Below, piece after piece: positions 18,805 through 27,702 of a stretch of DNA of 64,000 nt. The DNA is taken from NCBI GenBank assembly GCA_963699085.1, contig CAVOTH010000004.1, positions 2,046,001-2,110,000 on the forward strand. Direction: 5' to 3'. The stretch is from Bog-756 sp963699085 (GTDB taxonomy: Bacteria; Actinomycetota; Acidimicrobiia; Acidimicrobiales; RAAP-2). Position numbers and translations under genes: made by a program. Below the pieces are notes generated by a model. That model did no database searches. It had not been told where the DNA came from and saw nothing but the letters and a program-made list of their open reading frames with translations. Every line of letters starts with the position of its first letter. Within the stretch, counting starts at the first letter, position 1.

Positions 18805-19440
18805 TCAGCGATCTTGGATGAACGGGGGTAGGGCGATCGACTCGCCGCCGCCGTCGTGGACGGATCTCCACCAGTCCACGCCGCCCAGCGCCCCCGACCC
18901 GATGTCGGCGGCCAGGCGGCGGGCGAAGTCGAGCTCGGCCTCGAGCAGGGCGATCCGGAACTGACTTTCGACCGAGAAGAGCCGGGGGAGCCCCATCTTG
19001 TCGGCGACCTCCTGGGACGCCCGGGCCTGGGCGATCTCTGTCTCGAGCCGGAGGGCACGCTCTTCGAGCAGCCCGACCACGTCGGAAGGCGGTAGGGCGG
19101 GGAGGAACGAGAGCGCCGCTTCGAAGGCCGGGTACTCCTTCACCGGCGTGGCGATCAGATCGGTGAGCCAGTCGTGCATCTCCACCCGTCCGGCATCGGT
19201 CAGGTCGTAGACCGTCCGCTCGGGTAGCCGGCCTTCACGGGCCGTCTCCTGGGGCGAAATGAGGCCCCGGCGTTCCAGGGAGGCCACCACCGCGTACAGG
19301 GAGCCGTAGTTGAGCCGCACGCTCTCGTGCTTGTTGCGCTGCCGGAGCATGGTGGCCACTTCGTAGGGATGCATCGGGCGTTCGTACAGGGAGATGAGCA
19401 CGGCCAGCGCCAGCGGATTGGATCGGTTTCGGGGGGACAT
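18805..19440 (-). CDS. PadR-family transcriptional regulator
   Basis: 211 aa. N-terminal winged helix: LALAVLISLYERPMHPYEVATMLRQR at about residues 10-35, then the YGSLYAVVASLERRGLI recognition helix/wing. The C-terminal half (about 95-190) is a long helical PadR_C-type dimerisation and ligand domain. First gene of a drug-efflux-type operon; its start codon lies 20 nt from a perfect inverted repeat at the promoter, so autorepression relieved by the exporter's substrate is the natural model. RBS AGGAG at the proper distance from ATG 19440. Confidence 0.92.
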   Translation of the reverse strand: MSPRNRSNPLALAVLISLYERPMHPYEVATMLRQRNKHESVRLNYGSLYAVVASLERRGLISPQETAREGRLPERTVYDLTDAGRVEMHDWLTDLIATPVKEYPAFEAALSFLPALPPSDVVGLLEERALRLETEIAQARASQEVADKMGLPRLFSVESQFRIALLEAELDFARRLAADIGSGALGGVDWWRSVHDGGGESIALPPFIQDR

Positions 19441-19459
19441 GGCCTACTCCTGAACGGGG

Positions 19460-19504
19460 TACTCTATCCAGAGTAGTCTAAGACGAGTCGACGGCGCCGG
19501 TCAA
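19460..19504 (-). promoter_or_regulatory. padR-efflux operon promoter with PadR operator
   Basis: On the minus strand: -35 TTGACC (19499-19504), an 18-nt spacer, -10 TAGACT (19475-19480). Directly downstream is a perfect 6-4-6 inverted repeat TACTCT-ATCC-AGAGTA (19460-19475), sharing one base with the -10 and covering the expected transcription start. The site is ideally placed for repression. Assignment to PadR is inference from position; the repeat differs from the textbook ATGT-N8-ACAT PadR site. Confidence 0.75.
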
Positions 19505-19654
19505 GGGCAGACTCGGTCGATCTCGAGGGATCCCGGCGGTGAGCCGGCGGGCAGATTCGCTGCCTTCGGCATGGCAGGAGGGCGGCGGGGCCGGATGGAG
19601 GGACACGTGACGGCGCCGATGACCTCGGTCAGCCGGGCGCAGTCCGCCGTTCAG

Positions 19655-19855
19655 TCAGTGCGACCCGGTGCGCCCGAACAACCAGTACGCGGCCGACCCG
19701 GAGAGGTTGGTGCTAGCCATCCACCAGAGCCACTTGGGACCGCGGATCTCATTCGGCCCACGCCGGCGGAGATCCCGCCACATGAAAGGGGTGACCACGG
19801 ACCAGACCACCACCGCCACGACGATTGCCAGCCGCTTCGTCCCCGGTCGTCCCAT
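19655..19855 (-). CDS. Small PLDc_N-domain membrane protein
   Basis: 66 aa. One helix at about residues 8-24 (LAIVVAVVVWSVVTPF) and a second near the end (about 43-60), with R-D-L-R-R-R between and the pattern R-GPKWLWWMAS-N-SGSAAYWLFGR. This matches the short 'phospholipase D nuclease N-terminal' domain, in which the two-helix module occurs alone in many actinobacteria. No catalytic function is expected; a role in the membrane is assumed. It lies 24 bp before the end of atpC on the same strand, so it could be read through from the ATP synthase operon. Confidence 0.7.
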   Translation of the reverse strand: MGRPGTKRLAIVVAVVVWSVVTPFMWRDLRRRGPNEIRGPKWLWWMASTNLSGSAAYWLFGRTGSH

Positions 19856-19879
19856 GGGTCAGTCTGCCAGGTGACCAGC

Positions 19880-20390
19880 TCAGGCGGCGGACGTCGCCGC
19901 TGAGGCGTCTACCGCCTCGAGCCGGACCTGGGCCCGCAGCACGGCGGCCTCGGCCTCGACCAGCTCCGGGTCGGCCTCTTCGTCCTCTGCCGGAGTCCGG
20001 CCGGTGCCACCGAGTTCGGCCACTTTGGCCTCGGCGGCCACCAATGCCACACGGGCACGCTCGGTATCGATCTCCTCGGCCAGTTCGGCCACCGCCACCA
20101 ACAGGGTCACCCGGGTACCGGTGGCATCCTCACCGGTGCCGTCGGCGTCCAGGGGCGCATCGAGTTCGACCTGGGTGAATCCACCGTGGACGGCCACCCG
20201 GACGCACCTCCCCCTCGGGACGGACCACCCGGACCACGCCCGGCTTGACCGAACCCACCAGAGGGGTGTGGCCGGCCAGGAAGGTGGCGTCACCCTCGCC
20301 GGTGCGGAGCATCACCTCGGTAGCCATGCCGGTGAGCAGGATGCGCTCGGGGGTGACCAGGTTGATCTGGAACTGTGCGTCGTCGGCCAT
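19880..20390 (-). CDS. atpC: ATP synthase epsilon subunit (frameshifted near 20205-20212)
   Basis: F1 central-stalk subunit that couples rotation and inhibits hydrolysis. The N-terminal part (ATG 20390) reads QINLVTPERILLTGMATEVMLRTGEGD and FLAGHTPLVGSVKPG, standard for the beta-sandwich domain. After PEGEV the frame shifts by +1 and continues as RVAVHGGFTQVELD, then the two-helix C-terminal domain. About 169 residues if repaired, longer than the usual 130-140 because of an acidic insertion (DADGTGEDATGT) and a long tail. Last gene of the operon, 14 bp after atpD. A real null here is unlikely; suspect a one-base sequencing error. Confidence 0.88.
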
Positions 20391-20404
20391 GGGTCAGTTC
20401 CCGA

Positions 20405-21850
20405 TCAGCTGTTGGCCAGGTCGTGCGCCTTGGCCAGGACCGACTCGGCCCCGCCGACGTTGAAGAATGCCTGCTCGGGCACTTCGTCCAGGTCCCCGTT
20501 GACGAGGGCCTCGAAGGACTCCACCGTCTCCTCGACCGGCACCGTCACGCCCTTCAGGCCGGTGAACACCTCGCCCACGTTGAACGGCTGGGACAGGAAG
20601 CGCTGGACCTTGCGGGCCCGGGCCACGGTCACCCGGTCCTCCTCGGACAACTCGTCGAGGCCGAGGATGGCGATGATGTCCTGGAGTTCCTTGTAGCGCT
20701 GGAGGACACCCTGGACCCGGCGGGCCACGTTGTAATGACGCTCGCCCACGATCTCGGGGGCCAGGATGTTCGAGGTCGACGACAGCGGATCCACGGCCGG
20801 GTAGATACCCAGCGAGGCGATGTCGCGGGAGAGCTCAGTGGTGGCGTCGAGGTGGGTGAACGTGGTGAACGGCGCCGGGTCGGTGTAGTCGTCGGCGGGG
20901 ACGTATACGGCCTGGAGCGAGGTGATCGAACGGCCCCGGGTCGATGTGATCCGCTCCTGGAGTTGGCCCATCTCGTCGGCCAGGGTGGGCTGGTAGCCCA
21001 CGGCCGAGGGCATCCGGCCGAGCAGGGTCGAGACTTCAGAACCGGCCTGGACGAAGCGGAAGATGTTGTCCACGAACAACAGCACGTCCTGGTTCTTCAC
21101 GTCGCGGAAGTACTCGGCCATGGTGAGCGCGGCCAGTGCGACCCGAAGCCGGACTCCCGGGGGCTCGTCCATCTGTCCGTAGACGAGGGCGGCCTTCTCG
21201 ATGACGCCCGACTCCTGCATCTCCAGCCACAGGTCGGTTCCCTCACGGGTCCGCTCCCCCACGCCGGCGAACACCGACACGCCACCGTGGTTGGTGGCCA
21301 CCCGGTTGATCATCTCCTGGATGAGCACCGTCTTGCCCACTCCGGCACCGCCGAACAGGCCGATCTTTCCGCCCTGCACGTACGGCTCGAGGAGGTCGAT
21401 CACCTTGATGCCGGTCTCGAACATGAGCGCTCGCGGCTCGAGGGTGTCGAAGTCGGGGGCCTGGCGATGGATGTCCCAGTGATCCTCGACCGGCCCGATG
21501 TCGTCGGTGTCGAGCGGCTGGCCCAGGACGTTGAACACGTGGCCGAGCACGGCGTCACCGACCGGCACCCGCAGCCCGTGTCCGAGATTGCGCACTTCTG
21601 CACCACGGGTCAGTCCGTCGGTGGCTTTCAGACAGATGCAGCGCACCCGCCCGTCACCGATCTGCTGGGCGACCTCGGCGGTGATCGTGTCGGCTACTCC
21701 CTCGAGCACCACGTCGACTTCGACGGCACCGTTGATCTCGGGCAGGGAATGGGGCGGAAACTCCACGTCGATCACCGGCCCGGCGATGGCGACGACGCGG
21801 CCGGTGGCCAGCGTCGCGGACTCGGTGGGTTGGGGGGCGGTGGTGGTCAT
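20405..21850 (-). CDS. atpD: ATP synthase beta subunit
   Basis: 481 aa catalytic F1 subunit. Walker A GLFGGAGVGKTVLIQ (about 164-178), catalytic-Glu region VGERTREGTDLWLEM, and the ALTMAEYFRD and DNIFRFVQAGSEVS(T)LLGRMPSAVGYQPTL segments are all present and canonical. Start ATG 21850. It follows atpG with 93 bp between, the largest gap in the F1 part of the operon. Confidence 0.98.
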   Translation of the reverse strand: MTTTAPQPTESATLATGRVVAIAGPVIDVEFPPHSLPEINGAVEVDVVLEGVADTITAEVAQQIGDGRVRCICLKATDGLTRGAEVRNLGHGLRVPVGDAVLGHVFNVLGQPLDTDDIGPVEDHWDIHRQAPDFDTLEPRALMFETGIKVIDLLEPYVQGGKIGLFGGAGVGKTVLIQEMINRVATNHGGVSVFAGVGERTREGTDLWLEMQESGVIEKAALVYGQMDEPPGVRLRVALAALTMAEYFRDVKNQDVLLFVDNIFRFVQAGSEVSTLLGRMPSAVGYQPTLADEMGQLQERITSTRGRSITSLQAVYVPADDYTDPAPFTTFTHLDATTELSRDIASLGIYPAVDPLSSTSNILAPEIVGERHYNVARRVQGVLQRYKELQDIIAILGLDELSEEDRVTVARARKVQRFLSQPFNVGEVFTGLKGVTVPVEETVESFEALVNGDLDEVPEQAFFNVGGAESVLAKAHDLANS

Positions 21851-21943
21851 GAGCGTCGGGCTCCCTTGATGTCGTCAGATGCAGTGATGGCGGTGATGAT
21901 GAAGGCGCACGGTTGCGCTGTGTCGATCGGTCGGTTGGTCACG

Positions 21944-22924
21944 TCAGACCCTCGTCTCGATGACGACGCCGCCCTCGTCGCCCTCGGACCCGGCCCGCAG
22001 TGCCTCGGCACCGCCGACGATCTCCATGATCTCGGTGGTGATGGTGTCCTGTCGGGCGCGGTTCATGATCCGCGAGTACTTCTTGATCAACTCGCCGGCG
22101 TTTTCGGTGGCGGCGGCCATGGCCCGCTGTCGTGCCGTCAGCTCCGAGGCCGATGCCTCGAGCAGTGCGGCGAAGATCTCGGTCTCGGCCGCCCGCGGGG
22201 CCAGGTCGACCAGCAACAGGGCGGCGTCCGGCTCGAACTCGGTGTATCCCTGGCGAACGTCCACATCCTGGGGGGCGATGTTGCGGCTTACCCCGGGTTC
22301 GTCCTCATGGCCGGCCTTCTGCTCGCCGTTCCGCGGGTCCACCAGGGGGAGGATCTGGCGGACCTCCACCTTCTGGGAGCCGGCGCTGATGAACCGGGTC
22401 GAGACGATCACGACCTGGTCGACCTCACCGAGGACGAACGGGGCCACGGCGGCTGTGGCGACGTCACGGGCATTGGCGAAGCTCGGTCGCTCGCTCATCC
22501 CGAGGAACGACCGCTCCACGGCCTGGCCGCGGAACCGGAAGTAGCCCTGGGCCTTCTTGCCCACGGTAACCAGGCGGGTCTCGATCCCGTCGGCCTCGTT
22601 GGCAGCGATCAGGCGCTCGGTGGCCCGGAAGATCGAGGTGTTGTAGCCGCCGCACAGTCCACGATCGGCCACGATGCTCACGACCAGGACCCGGGTGACG
22701 TCCTCGGGGGTCCCGAGGAGCCGACCGGCGGCAGCCGGGTCACCGAGCGCGGTCTCGAGCACGATGCGGGCCATGCCCTCCTGATAGGGACGTGCGGCGG
22801 CGATGCGACCCTGGGCGCGGACGATCTGGGATGCAGCAATCAGCTCCATCGCCTTGGTGATCTTCTGCGTCGACTTGATGCTCCGGATCCGTCGACGGAG
22901 GATGCGCTCCTGGCCACCTGCCAT
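21944..22924 (-). CDS. atpG: ATP synthase gamma subunit
   Basis: 326 aa rotor shaft of F1. N-terminal helix RRRIRSIKSTQKITKAMELIAAS (seen at about 9-31), the central SDRGLCGGYN-type motif (ADRGLCGGYNTSIF) and C-terminal helix ending ITTEIMEIVGGAEAL. It is somewhat longer than the usual 285-305 aa; the extra residues sit around 195-215 (DPRNGEQKAGHEDEPGV), a loop also extended in other actinobacteria. ATG 22924, 3 bp after the atpA stop. Confidence 0.96.
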   Translation of the reverse strand: MAGGQERILRRRIRSIKSTQKITKAMELIAASQIVRAQGRIAAARPYQEGMARIVLETALGDPAAAGRLLGTPEDVTRVLVVSIVADRGLCGGYNTSIFRATERLIAANEADGIETRLVTVGKKAQGYFRFRGQAVERSFLGMSERPSFANARDVATAAVAPFVLGEVDQVVIVSTRFISAGSQKVEVRQILPLVDPRNGEQKAGHEDEPGVSRNIAPQDVDVRQGYTEFEPDAALLLVDLAPRAAETEIFAALLEASASELTARQRAMAAATENAGELIKKYSRIMNRARQDTITTEIMEIVGGAEALRAGSEGDEGGVVIETRV

Positions 22925-22927
22925 CGA

Positions 22928-24451
22928 TCAGTCGACCTTCCCGATGTCGAAGGTGTCGGTGAACTTGGCCAGTGCGTCGGCCAGCGCGTCACCGTCCGCC
23001 AGCTTGCCCGTGGTGCGGATGCCCTCGAGGATGTCGGCGTGGTTGGCCCGGAAGTAGGCCCGGACCTCCATCTCGTAGCGATGCACGTCGGCGACCGGGA
23101 TCGAGTCGACGTAGCCCTCGGAGCCGGCATAGATCACCAGCACCTGCTCCTCGACCGGAACCGGCTGGTTGAGGCCCTGCTTGAGGAGCTCGGTCAGCCG
23201 GTAGCCGCGGTCGAGCTGGGCCTGGGAGACCTTGTCGAGTTCGGATCCGAACGTGGCGAATGCTTCCAGCTCCCGGAACTGGGCGAGGTCGAGCTTCAAC
23301 GTGCCCGATACCGACTTCATCGCCTTGACCTGGGCCGCACTTCCCACCCGGCTGACCGAGATGCCGACGTTGATGGCCGGACGGACTCCGGCGTAGAAGA
23401 GTTCGGACTCGAGGAACACCTGGCCGTCGGTGATCGAGATCACGTTGGTCGGGATGTAGGCCGATACGTCGCCGGCCTTGGTCTCGATGATCGGGAGGGC
23501 GGTCAGCGATCCGCCGCCGGCCTCGTCGGACAGCTTGGCCGCTCGCTCGAGCAGGCGGCTGTGCAGGTAGAAGACGTCACCGGGATAGGCCTCTCGGCCC
23601 GGGGGACGGCGCAGCAGCAGCGACATCTGCCGGTAGGCCTCGGCCTGCTTGGACAGGTCGTCGTACACGATGAGCGCGTGCTCACCCGCATCCATCCAGT
23701 GCTGGCCCATGGCACACCCTGCGTAGGGGGCCAGGTACTTGAACGGGGCCGGGTCGGCGGCACCGGCCAACACCACCACGGTGTACTCGAGGGCGCCGTA
23801 CCGCTCGAGGGTGGCGACCGTCTGGGCGACCGAGGACTCCTTTTGACCGATGGCGACGTAGATGCACTTCACCCCCAGGCCCTTCTGGTTGAGGATGGTG
23901 TCGACGGCGACGGTGGTCTTGCCGGTCTTGCGGTCGCCGATGATCAGTTCGCGCTGGCCGCGGCCGATCGGGGTCATGGCGTCGATGGCCTTGATTCCGG
24001 TCTGGAGGGGCTCCGACACCGGCTGGCGCTTCACGATTCCCGGGGCCTGGACCTCGAGACGGCGGGTCTCGGTGGTGGCGACGGGTCCCTTTCCGTCCAC
24101 CGGCTCGCCCAGGGCATTGACCACCCGGCCGAGCAGGGCATCGCCCACCCGCACCGAGAGGATGCGTCCGGTCGCCTTGACCAACTGCTCCTCTTCGAGG
24201 CCGCTGTCCTCGCCCAGGATGACGGCGCCGATGGTCTCCTCGTCGAGGTTGAGGGCCAGGCCTTCGGTCCCGTCGGCGAACTCCAGGATCTCGTTGACCG
24301 CACATCCGGGGAGTCCGGTGATCCGGGCGATCCCGTCACCGACCTCGACGATGCGACCGACCTGTTCGGTCCCGACCTCCGGCGTGTAGTCGTCGACGTA
24401 CTGCTTGAGCGCAGCGGTGATCTCGTCGGCATTGATGGTCAGCTCAGCCAT
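22928..24451 (-). CDS. atpA: ATP synthase alpha subunit
   Basis: 507 aa non-catalytic nucleotide-binding F1 subunit. Walker A IGDRKTGKTTVAVD, the PIGRGQRELI lead-in, YVAIGQKESSVAQTV, and the ATP-synthase alpha/beta signature PAINVGISVSRVGSAAQ are all visible. Its start overlaps the end of atpH by 8 nt. No anomalies. Confidence 0.98.
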   Translation of the reverse strand: MAELTINADEITAALKQYVDDYTPEVGTEQVGRIVEVGDGIARITGLPGCAVNEILEFADGTEGLALNLDEETIGAVILGEDSGLEEEQLVKATGRILSVRVGDALLGRVVNALGEPVDGKGPVATTETRRLEVQAPGIVKRQPVSEPLQTGIKAIDAMTPIGRGQRELIIGDRKTGKTTVAVDTILNQKGLGVKCIYVAIGQKESSVAQTVATLERYGALEYTVVVLAGAADPAPFKYLAPYAGCAMGQHWMDAGEHALIVYDDLSKQAEAYRQMSLLLRRPPGREAYPGDVFYLHSRLLERAAKLSDEAGGGSLTALPIIETKAGDVSAYIPTNVISITDGQVFLESELFYAGVRPAINVGISVSRVGSAAQVKAMKSVSGTLKLDLAQFRELEAFATFGSELDKVSQAQLDRGYRLTELLKQGLNQPVPVEEQVLVIYAGSEGYVDSIPVADVHRYEMEVRAYFRANHADILEGIRTTGKLADGDALADALAKFTDTFDIGKVD

Positions 24452-25397
24452 CGGTTGCTTCCCTTCGTGTTGGGGTTCCTGGAATCCTGTAGGCGTCCTC
24501 GGAAGCGAGGACGTGGTCCTTCAGCTGGTCGAGGCGGTGCCGGGTGCTCGAGTCCACCAGCAGATCTCCGACCTGCACGACGACGCCACCGAGGAGGTCC
24601 GGCTCGACGGTGACGAGCAGGTCGACCGGGTTGCCGGCAAGGACGGCGAGCGCTTCGCTCAGGGCGTGCTGCTGTGCCTCGTCGACCGCCGAGGCGGCAT
24701 TGACCTTGGCCACGCGCCAGCCGCGCGCCTTGGCGGCGTCGTCGACCAGCGTGTCGAGCGTGGCCACGATGTCGCGGGCGCGTCCACCCCGCGCCGCGTA
24801 CTTGGCCAGTCGGACGCTGGCGGGCAGGACCTTGCCGTCGAGCAGCTTTACGATGACATCCTGGCGGATCACGACGGGCAGGTCCCGGTCGCCGAGGGCG
24901 CGGCGGAGGGCCCGGTCAGCCTCGACGGTGCGGGCGAACCGGAAGAGCTGGTCCTCGATCTCCTCGAGATCGGTGATGGTGAGCGGCTCGAACACTGCGG
25001 CTGCGTACCCCGACACGCGGTTGCGCGACGCCAGGCGGCCGAGGACCTCCTCGTCGAACGGCTCGGCGGCGGTGGCCGCCGGGCGGGCTGCGACCAGCTC
25101 CAGCCGGCTTCCCATCCAGCGGAACGAAGCCACGATCTCAGCGGCAGGAACGACGGTGACAGCCTGGTGCACCAGCCGGACCACCTCGGGGCGGGCTTTG
25201 CCCGACAGGAGCGAGTCCAACACCGCCCGCCGCGATGCCACCGGGACCGATCCGTCGATGATGGCGAGGAGGAGGTCGTTGTTGTTCTCGACGAGGTCAG
25301 CGACCGCATGCAGCTCAGCTCCGGCGTCGGCCAAGCCGGCGTCGGCGGCCAGCGCCTCCTCCATGGCGGCCAGGTAGCCCTGGAGGGCTGGGTTCAC
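24444..25397 (-). CDS. atpH: ATP synthase delta subunit, enlarged with duplicated helical domain
   Basis: Peripheral-stalk subunit linking b to F1. 317 aa instead of the usual 175-180. Residues about 1-110 and about 128-235 look like two copies of the OSCP N-terminal helical domain (compare ALLAIIDGSVPVASRRAVLDSLLSGKARPEVVRLV-like and ALRRALGDRDLPVVIRQDVIVKLLDG-like stretches, both helix-rich with a P-V-xx-R turn). The C-terminal domain (about 236-300) has DLLGGVVVQVGDLLVDSS. Streptomyces delta is similarly doubled (about 270 aa), so this is an actinobacterial form. GTG start overlaps atpF by 4 nt. Confidence 0.92.
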   Translation of the reverse strand: MNPALQGYLAAMEEALAADAGLADAGAELHAVADLVENNNDLLLAIIDGSVPVASRRAVLDSLLSGKARPEVVRLVHQAVTVVPAAEIVASFRWMGSRLELVAARPAATAAEPFDEEVLGRLASRNRVSGYAAAVFEPLTITDLEEIEDQLFRFARTVEADRALRRALGDRDLPVVIRQDVIVKLLDGKVLPASVRLAKYAARGGRARDIVATLDTLVDDAAKARGWRVAKVNAASAVDEAQQHALSEALAVLAGNPVDLLVTVEPDLLGGVVVQVGDLLVDSSTRHRLDQLKDHVLASEDAYRIPGTPTRREATDG

Positions 25398-25939
25398 CGG
25401 GCGCCCCCGGCACCGGCGGCGGCACCCGCACTCTCGGTCCGCACGGCGGCGATGGCCTCGTCGATGAGGTCCTGGTGATCCGAGGCACTGATCTCGCGCC
25501 CGACCACACGCTCGGCCGCGGCCAGCACGATCTCGCCCACACGGGCGGTGACCTCCTCGACGGCGGCCTGGCGGGCCACGACAACCTCGGCCTCGGCCGA
25601 GGCGACGATCCGGTCGTGGACGGCCTGAGCCTCGGCGGTGGCGTTCCCCACGATGGCGTCGGCCGTGGTCTGGGCCTGGGAGACGATGTCGCGGGCCTGG
25701 GTCCGGGCCTGCTCCAGGGCGGCGCGACGCTCGACGTCGGCCTCCTCGGCGTCGGCCTTGGCCCTGTCGGCGGCCTCCAGCTCGCCGCGGATCTGCTCCT
25801 GGCGCTCGGTGAGCACCTTGTTCAGCGGCGGCAGCACGTACTTGGTGATCACGGTCACCACGAGGATGAACGCGATCAGGACCACGATGAACGTCCCGTT
25901 CGGGACGAGGAAGTTACTGGCGATTGGCATGGTCGTCAT
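25394..25939 (-). CDS. atpF: ATP synthase b subunit
   Basis: 181 aa. Single N-terminal membrane helix (about 15-35, TFIVVLIAFILVVTVITKYVL) followed by a long charged Ala/Glu/Arg-rich coiled coil, the peripheral stalk. It is a separate b subunit rather than the b-delta fusion of mycobacteria. ATG 25939, with an alternative ATG 9 nt downstream. Stop overlaps the atpH start by 4 nt. Confidence 0.95.
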   Translation of the reverse strand: MTTMPIASNFLVPNGTFIVVLIAFILVVTVITKYVLPPLNKVLTERQEQIRGELEAADRAKADAEEADVERRAALEQARTQARDIVSQAQTTADAIVGNATAEAQAVHDRIVASAEAEVVVARQAAVEEVTARVGEIVLAAAERVVGREISASDHQDLIDEAIAAVRTESAGAAAGAGGAR

Positions 25940-26021
25940 CCTTGGTCAGTCGGTCGGTGTGCCCGGTCGGCCGCTGCCGTCCGGCCCTGTGGCCGGACGG
26001 GCGATCGCCCGGTGAGCGGGA

Positions 26022-26282
26022 CTACTTGCCCAGCGAGAAGATGAACAGTGCGGCGAAGACCAGGTTGATGAAGTACGCGGCCTCGCAGAGGCCGACGGTG
26101 AGGAACATCAATGTGGTCAGGCGGCCCTGAGCCTCGGGGTTGCGGGCGACGCCGGCGATGGTCTGGCTACCGGCCAGACCGTCACCGATGGATGCGCCGA
26201 CGGCGCCGCCACCGAGTGCGAGGCCGGCGCCGATGAGGCCACCGGCGGTCTTGACTGCGCTGGCCATGTTCGCATCTGCCAT
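26022..26282 (-). CDS. atpE: ATP synthase c subunit
   Basis: 86 aa, two-helix hairpin forming the Fo ring. Polar loop ARNPEAQGR between helices, and the ion-binding carboxylate Glu in TVGLCEAAYFINLVF. The first helix has the GxGxGxG-type glycine repeats (GLALGGGAVGASIGDG). I see no clear Na+-binding Gln in helix 1, so proton coupling is assumed. ATG 26282; good RBS (AGGAG, about 26288-26294). Confidence 0.97.
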   Translation of the reverse strand: MADANMASAVKTAGGLIGAGLALGGGAVGASIGDGLAGSQTIAGVARNPEAQGRLTTLMFLTVGLCEAAYFINLVFAALFIFSLGK

Positions 26283-26344
26283 GGGAACTGCTCCTTTGTT
26301 GAGGTAGTGGGTGAAACTCGGGTGATCGGTGCCGGCGACCGGCG

Positions 26345-27127
26345 TCAGTGGGCCTCGTCCTGGGCCATTGCGGTGTCGAAGTAGAGGATGGTGAGAAGGG
26401 CGAAGATGAAGGCCTGGATGGCGCCGATGGCCATGTCGAAGGTCTTCCACAGCAGGGTGAAGGGGACCGACAGGATGCCGCCGATCGGGACCGGGCCGAG
26501 CTTCCAGATGACCAGTGCGGCCAGCAGCGAGAGCATGAGGCCACCGGCGAACAGGTTGCCGAAGAGACGGAGCGTGAGGGTGACCGGCTTGACCAGCTCT
26601 TCGATCACGTTCATGAAGAGGTTGATCGGGAACGCCTTGGCCGGGAAGGGCTGTGTCGCGTAGTGGGCGAAGTAACCCTTCACCCCGCGGTTCTTGATGG
26701 CGGCCCGGTGGACCAGGACGATGACGTAGAGGGCCATGGCCAGCGGGAGGTTGATGTCGCTGGTGGGAGCGGGCAGGAAGTCGATCGGCGAGCCGATGCT
26801 CAGGACCTCGAACAGGTTGCAGGTGAAGATGAAGATGAACAGTGTGAGCGCCAGTGGCACGACGTTCGCGCCCCGGGGCCCGATCGAGTCGTCGACCTGG
26901 GTCTGGATGGCGCCGACGGCCAACTCCCACAGGAGCTGGAACTTGTTGGGGACGCCACTCGTGGCTTTGGCCCGCAGAATGAGGCCGAGGGTGATGACCA
27001 CCGCCCCGGCGATGAGGGTGGCCCAGACGATGTCGACGTTGATGGTGAGGCCGAAGATGTGCCGTTGGAGGTGCAGGCCGGGCGTGATGTCGATACCCAG
27101 CATCGGGGTGAGGAGGCTCGATCCCAT
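26345..27127 (-). CDS. atpB: ATP synthase a subunit
   Basis: 260 aa Fo stator channel. Essential Arg in TLTLRLFGNLFAGG and the C-terminal AFIFALLTILYF helix are present; about six helices. Start ATG 27127 chosen because it avoids overlapping the upstream AtpI-like gene and has GGGGGTG upstream; an in-frame start at 27169 would add 14 residues and overlap that gene by 38 nt. Confidence 0.95.
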   Translation of the reverse strand: MGSSLLTPMLGIDITPGLHLQRHIFGLTINVDIVWATLIAGAVVITLGLILRAKATSGVPNKFQLLWELAVGAIQTQVDDSIGPRGANVVPLALTLFIFIFTCNLFEVLSIGSPIDFLPAPTSDINLPLAMALYVIVLVHRAAIKNRGVKGYFAHYATQPFPAKAFPINLFMNVIEELVKPVTLTLRLFGNLFAGGLMLSLLAALVIWKLGPVPIGGILSVPFTLLWKTFDMAIGAIQAFIFALLTILYFDTAMAQDEAH

Positions 27128-27131
27128 ACGG

Positions 27132-27674
27132 TCAGGCACCCCCACGGCTGTCGTCACGGACATCCCCACTGACGGGTCCCACCTCGACCACGTTGCTGTC
27201 GATGATGCCGCCTTCGACCACCGAGCCGGCGATCTCGTTACTGTCGACGATGGGTCCGTCGAGGACCTCTTCGTGCTCGGGCGCCGGACCGGCCTTCGCC
27301 ATCGACCGGGCCACGTTGAAGATCAGCAGGAACTGGAAGACGGCCAGGCCGATCAGCACGCCGAAGCCGAGACCCTTGTCGAGGAAGGTCAGCCCGATGG
27401 CGATGACGGTGACGATGCCCAGGCGGCCGAGGGTGTTGGCGGCCAGGGGGCGCTTGGGATTGTCCGTGCCGGTGGCGGCCACCTTGTCCACGGATACGCC
27501 GACCAGGCGGTAGTTCACCGTGCCGAGCGCGAGACCGATGCAGCCGCCCACCCCGAACCACAGGTAGCCGAACGAGAAGGCGGCCACCAGACCGATCACA
27601 CCCACCAGCAGCGAGGCGGCGACGGTACGACGGGAGACGTCGCCGATGTCGGGCAGTTCGAAGTGGGCGAACAT
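27132..27674 (-). CDS. AtpI-like membrane protein (ATP synthase subunit I family)
   Basis: 180 aa, four helices (about 17-38, 40-56, 85-104, 106-124) and a hydrophilic acidic tail (about 130-180, rich in E, D, V, G). It occupies the position of the atpI-type gene directly before atpB in actinobacterial operons, where such proteins help assemble the c-ring. The sequence is diverged; assignment rests on topology and position. The acidic tail of roughly 50 residues is unusual for AtpI. Confidence 0.75.
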   Translation of the reverse strand: MFAHFELPDIGDVSRRTVAASLLVGVIGLVAAFSFGYLWFGVGGCIGLALGTVNYRLVGVSVDKVAATGTDNPKRPLAANTLGRLGIVTVIAIGLTFLDKGLGFGVLIGLAVFQFLLIFNVARSMAKAGPAPEHEEVLDGPIVDSNEIAGSVVEGGIIDSNVVEVGPVSGDVRDDSRGGA

Positions 27675-27702
27675 GGCTATGCCACCCGTCCGACCGGGGC
27701 TG

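Noticed and set aside
20375..24613. 1,412-codon open frame on the plus strand across the ATP synthase genes
   Set aside because: It is antisense to the clearly conserved atpD, atpG and atpA genes; long antisense frames are a product of high-GC codon bias. No domain is recognisable in its translation.
24444..25397. Enlarged delta subunit as a novel fusion
   Set aside because: Streptomyces delta has the same doubled N-terminal domain, so this is a known actinobacterial form.
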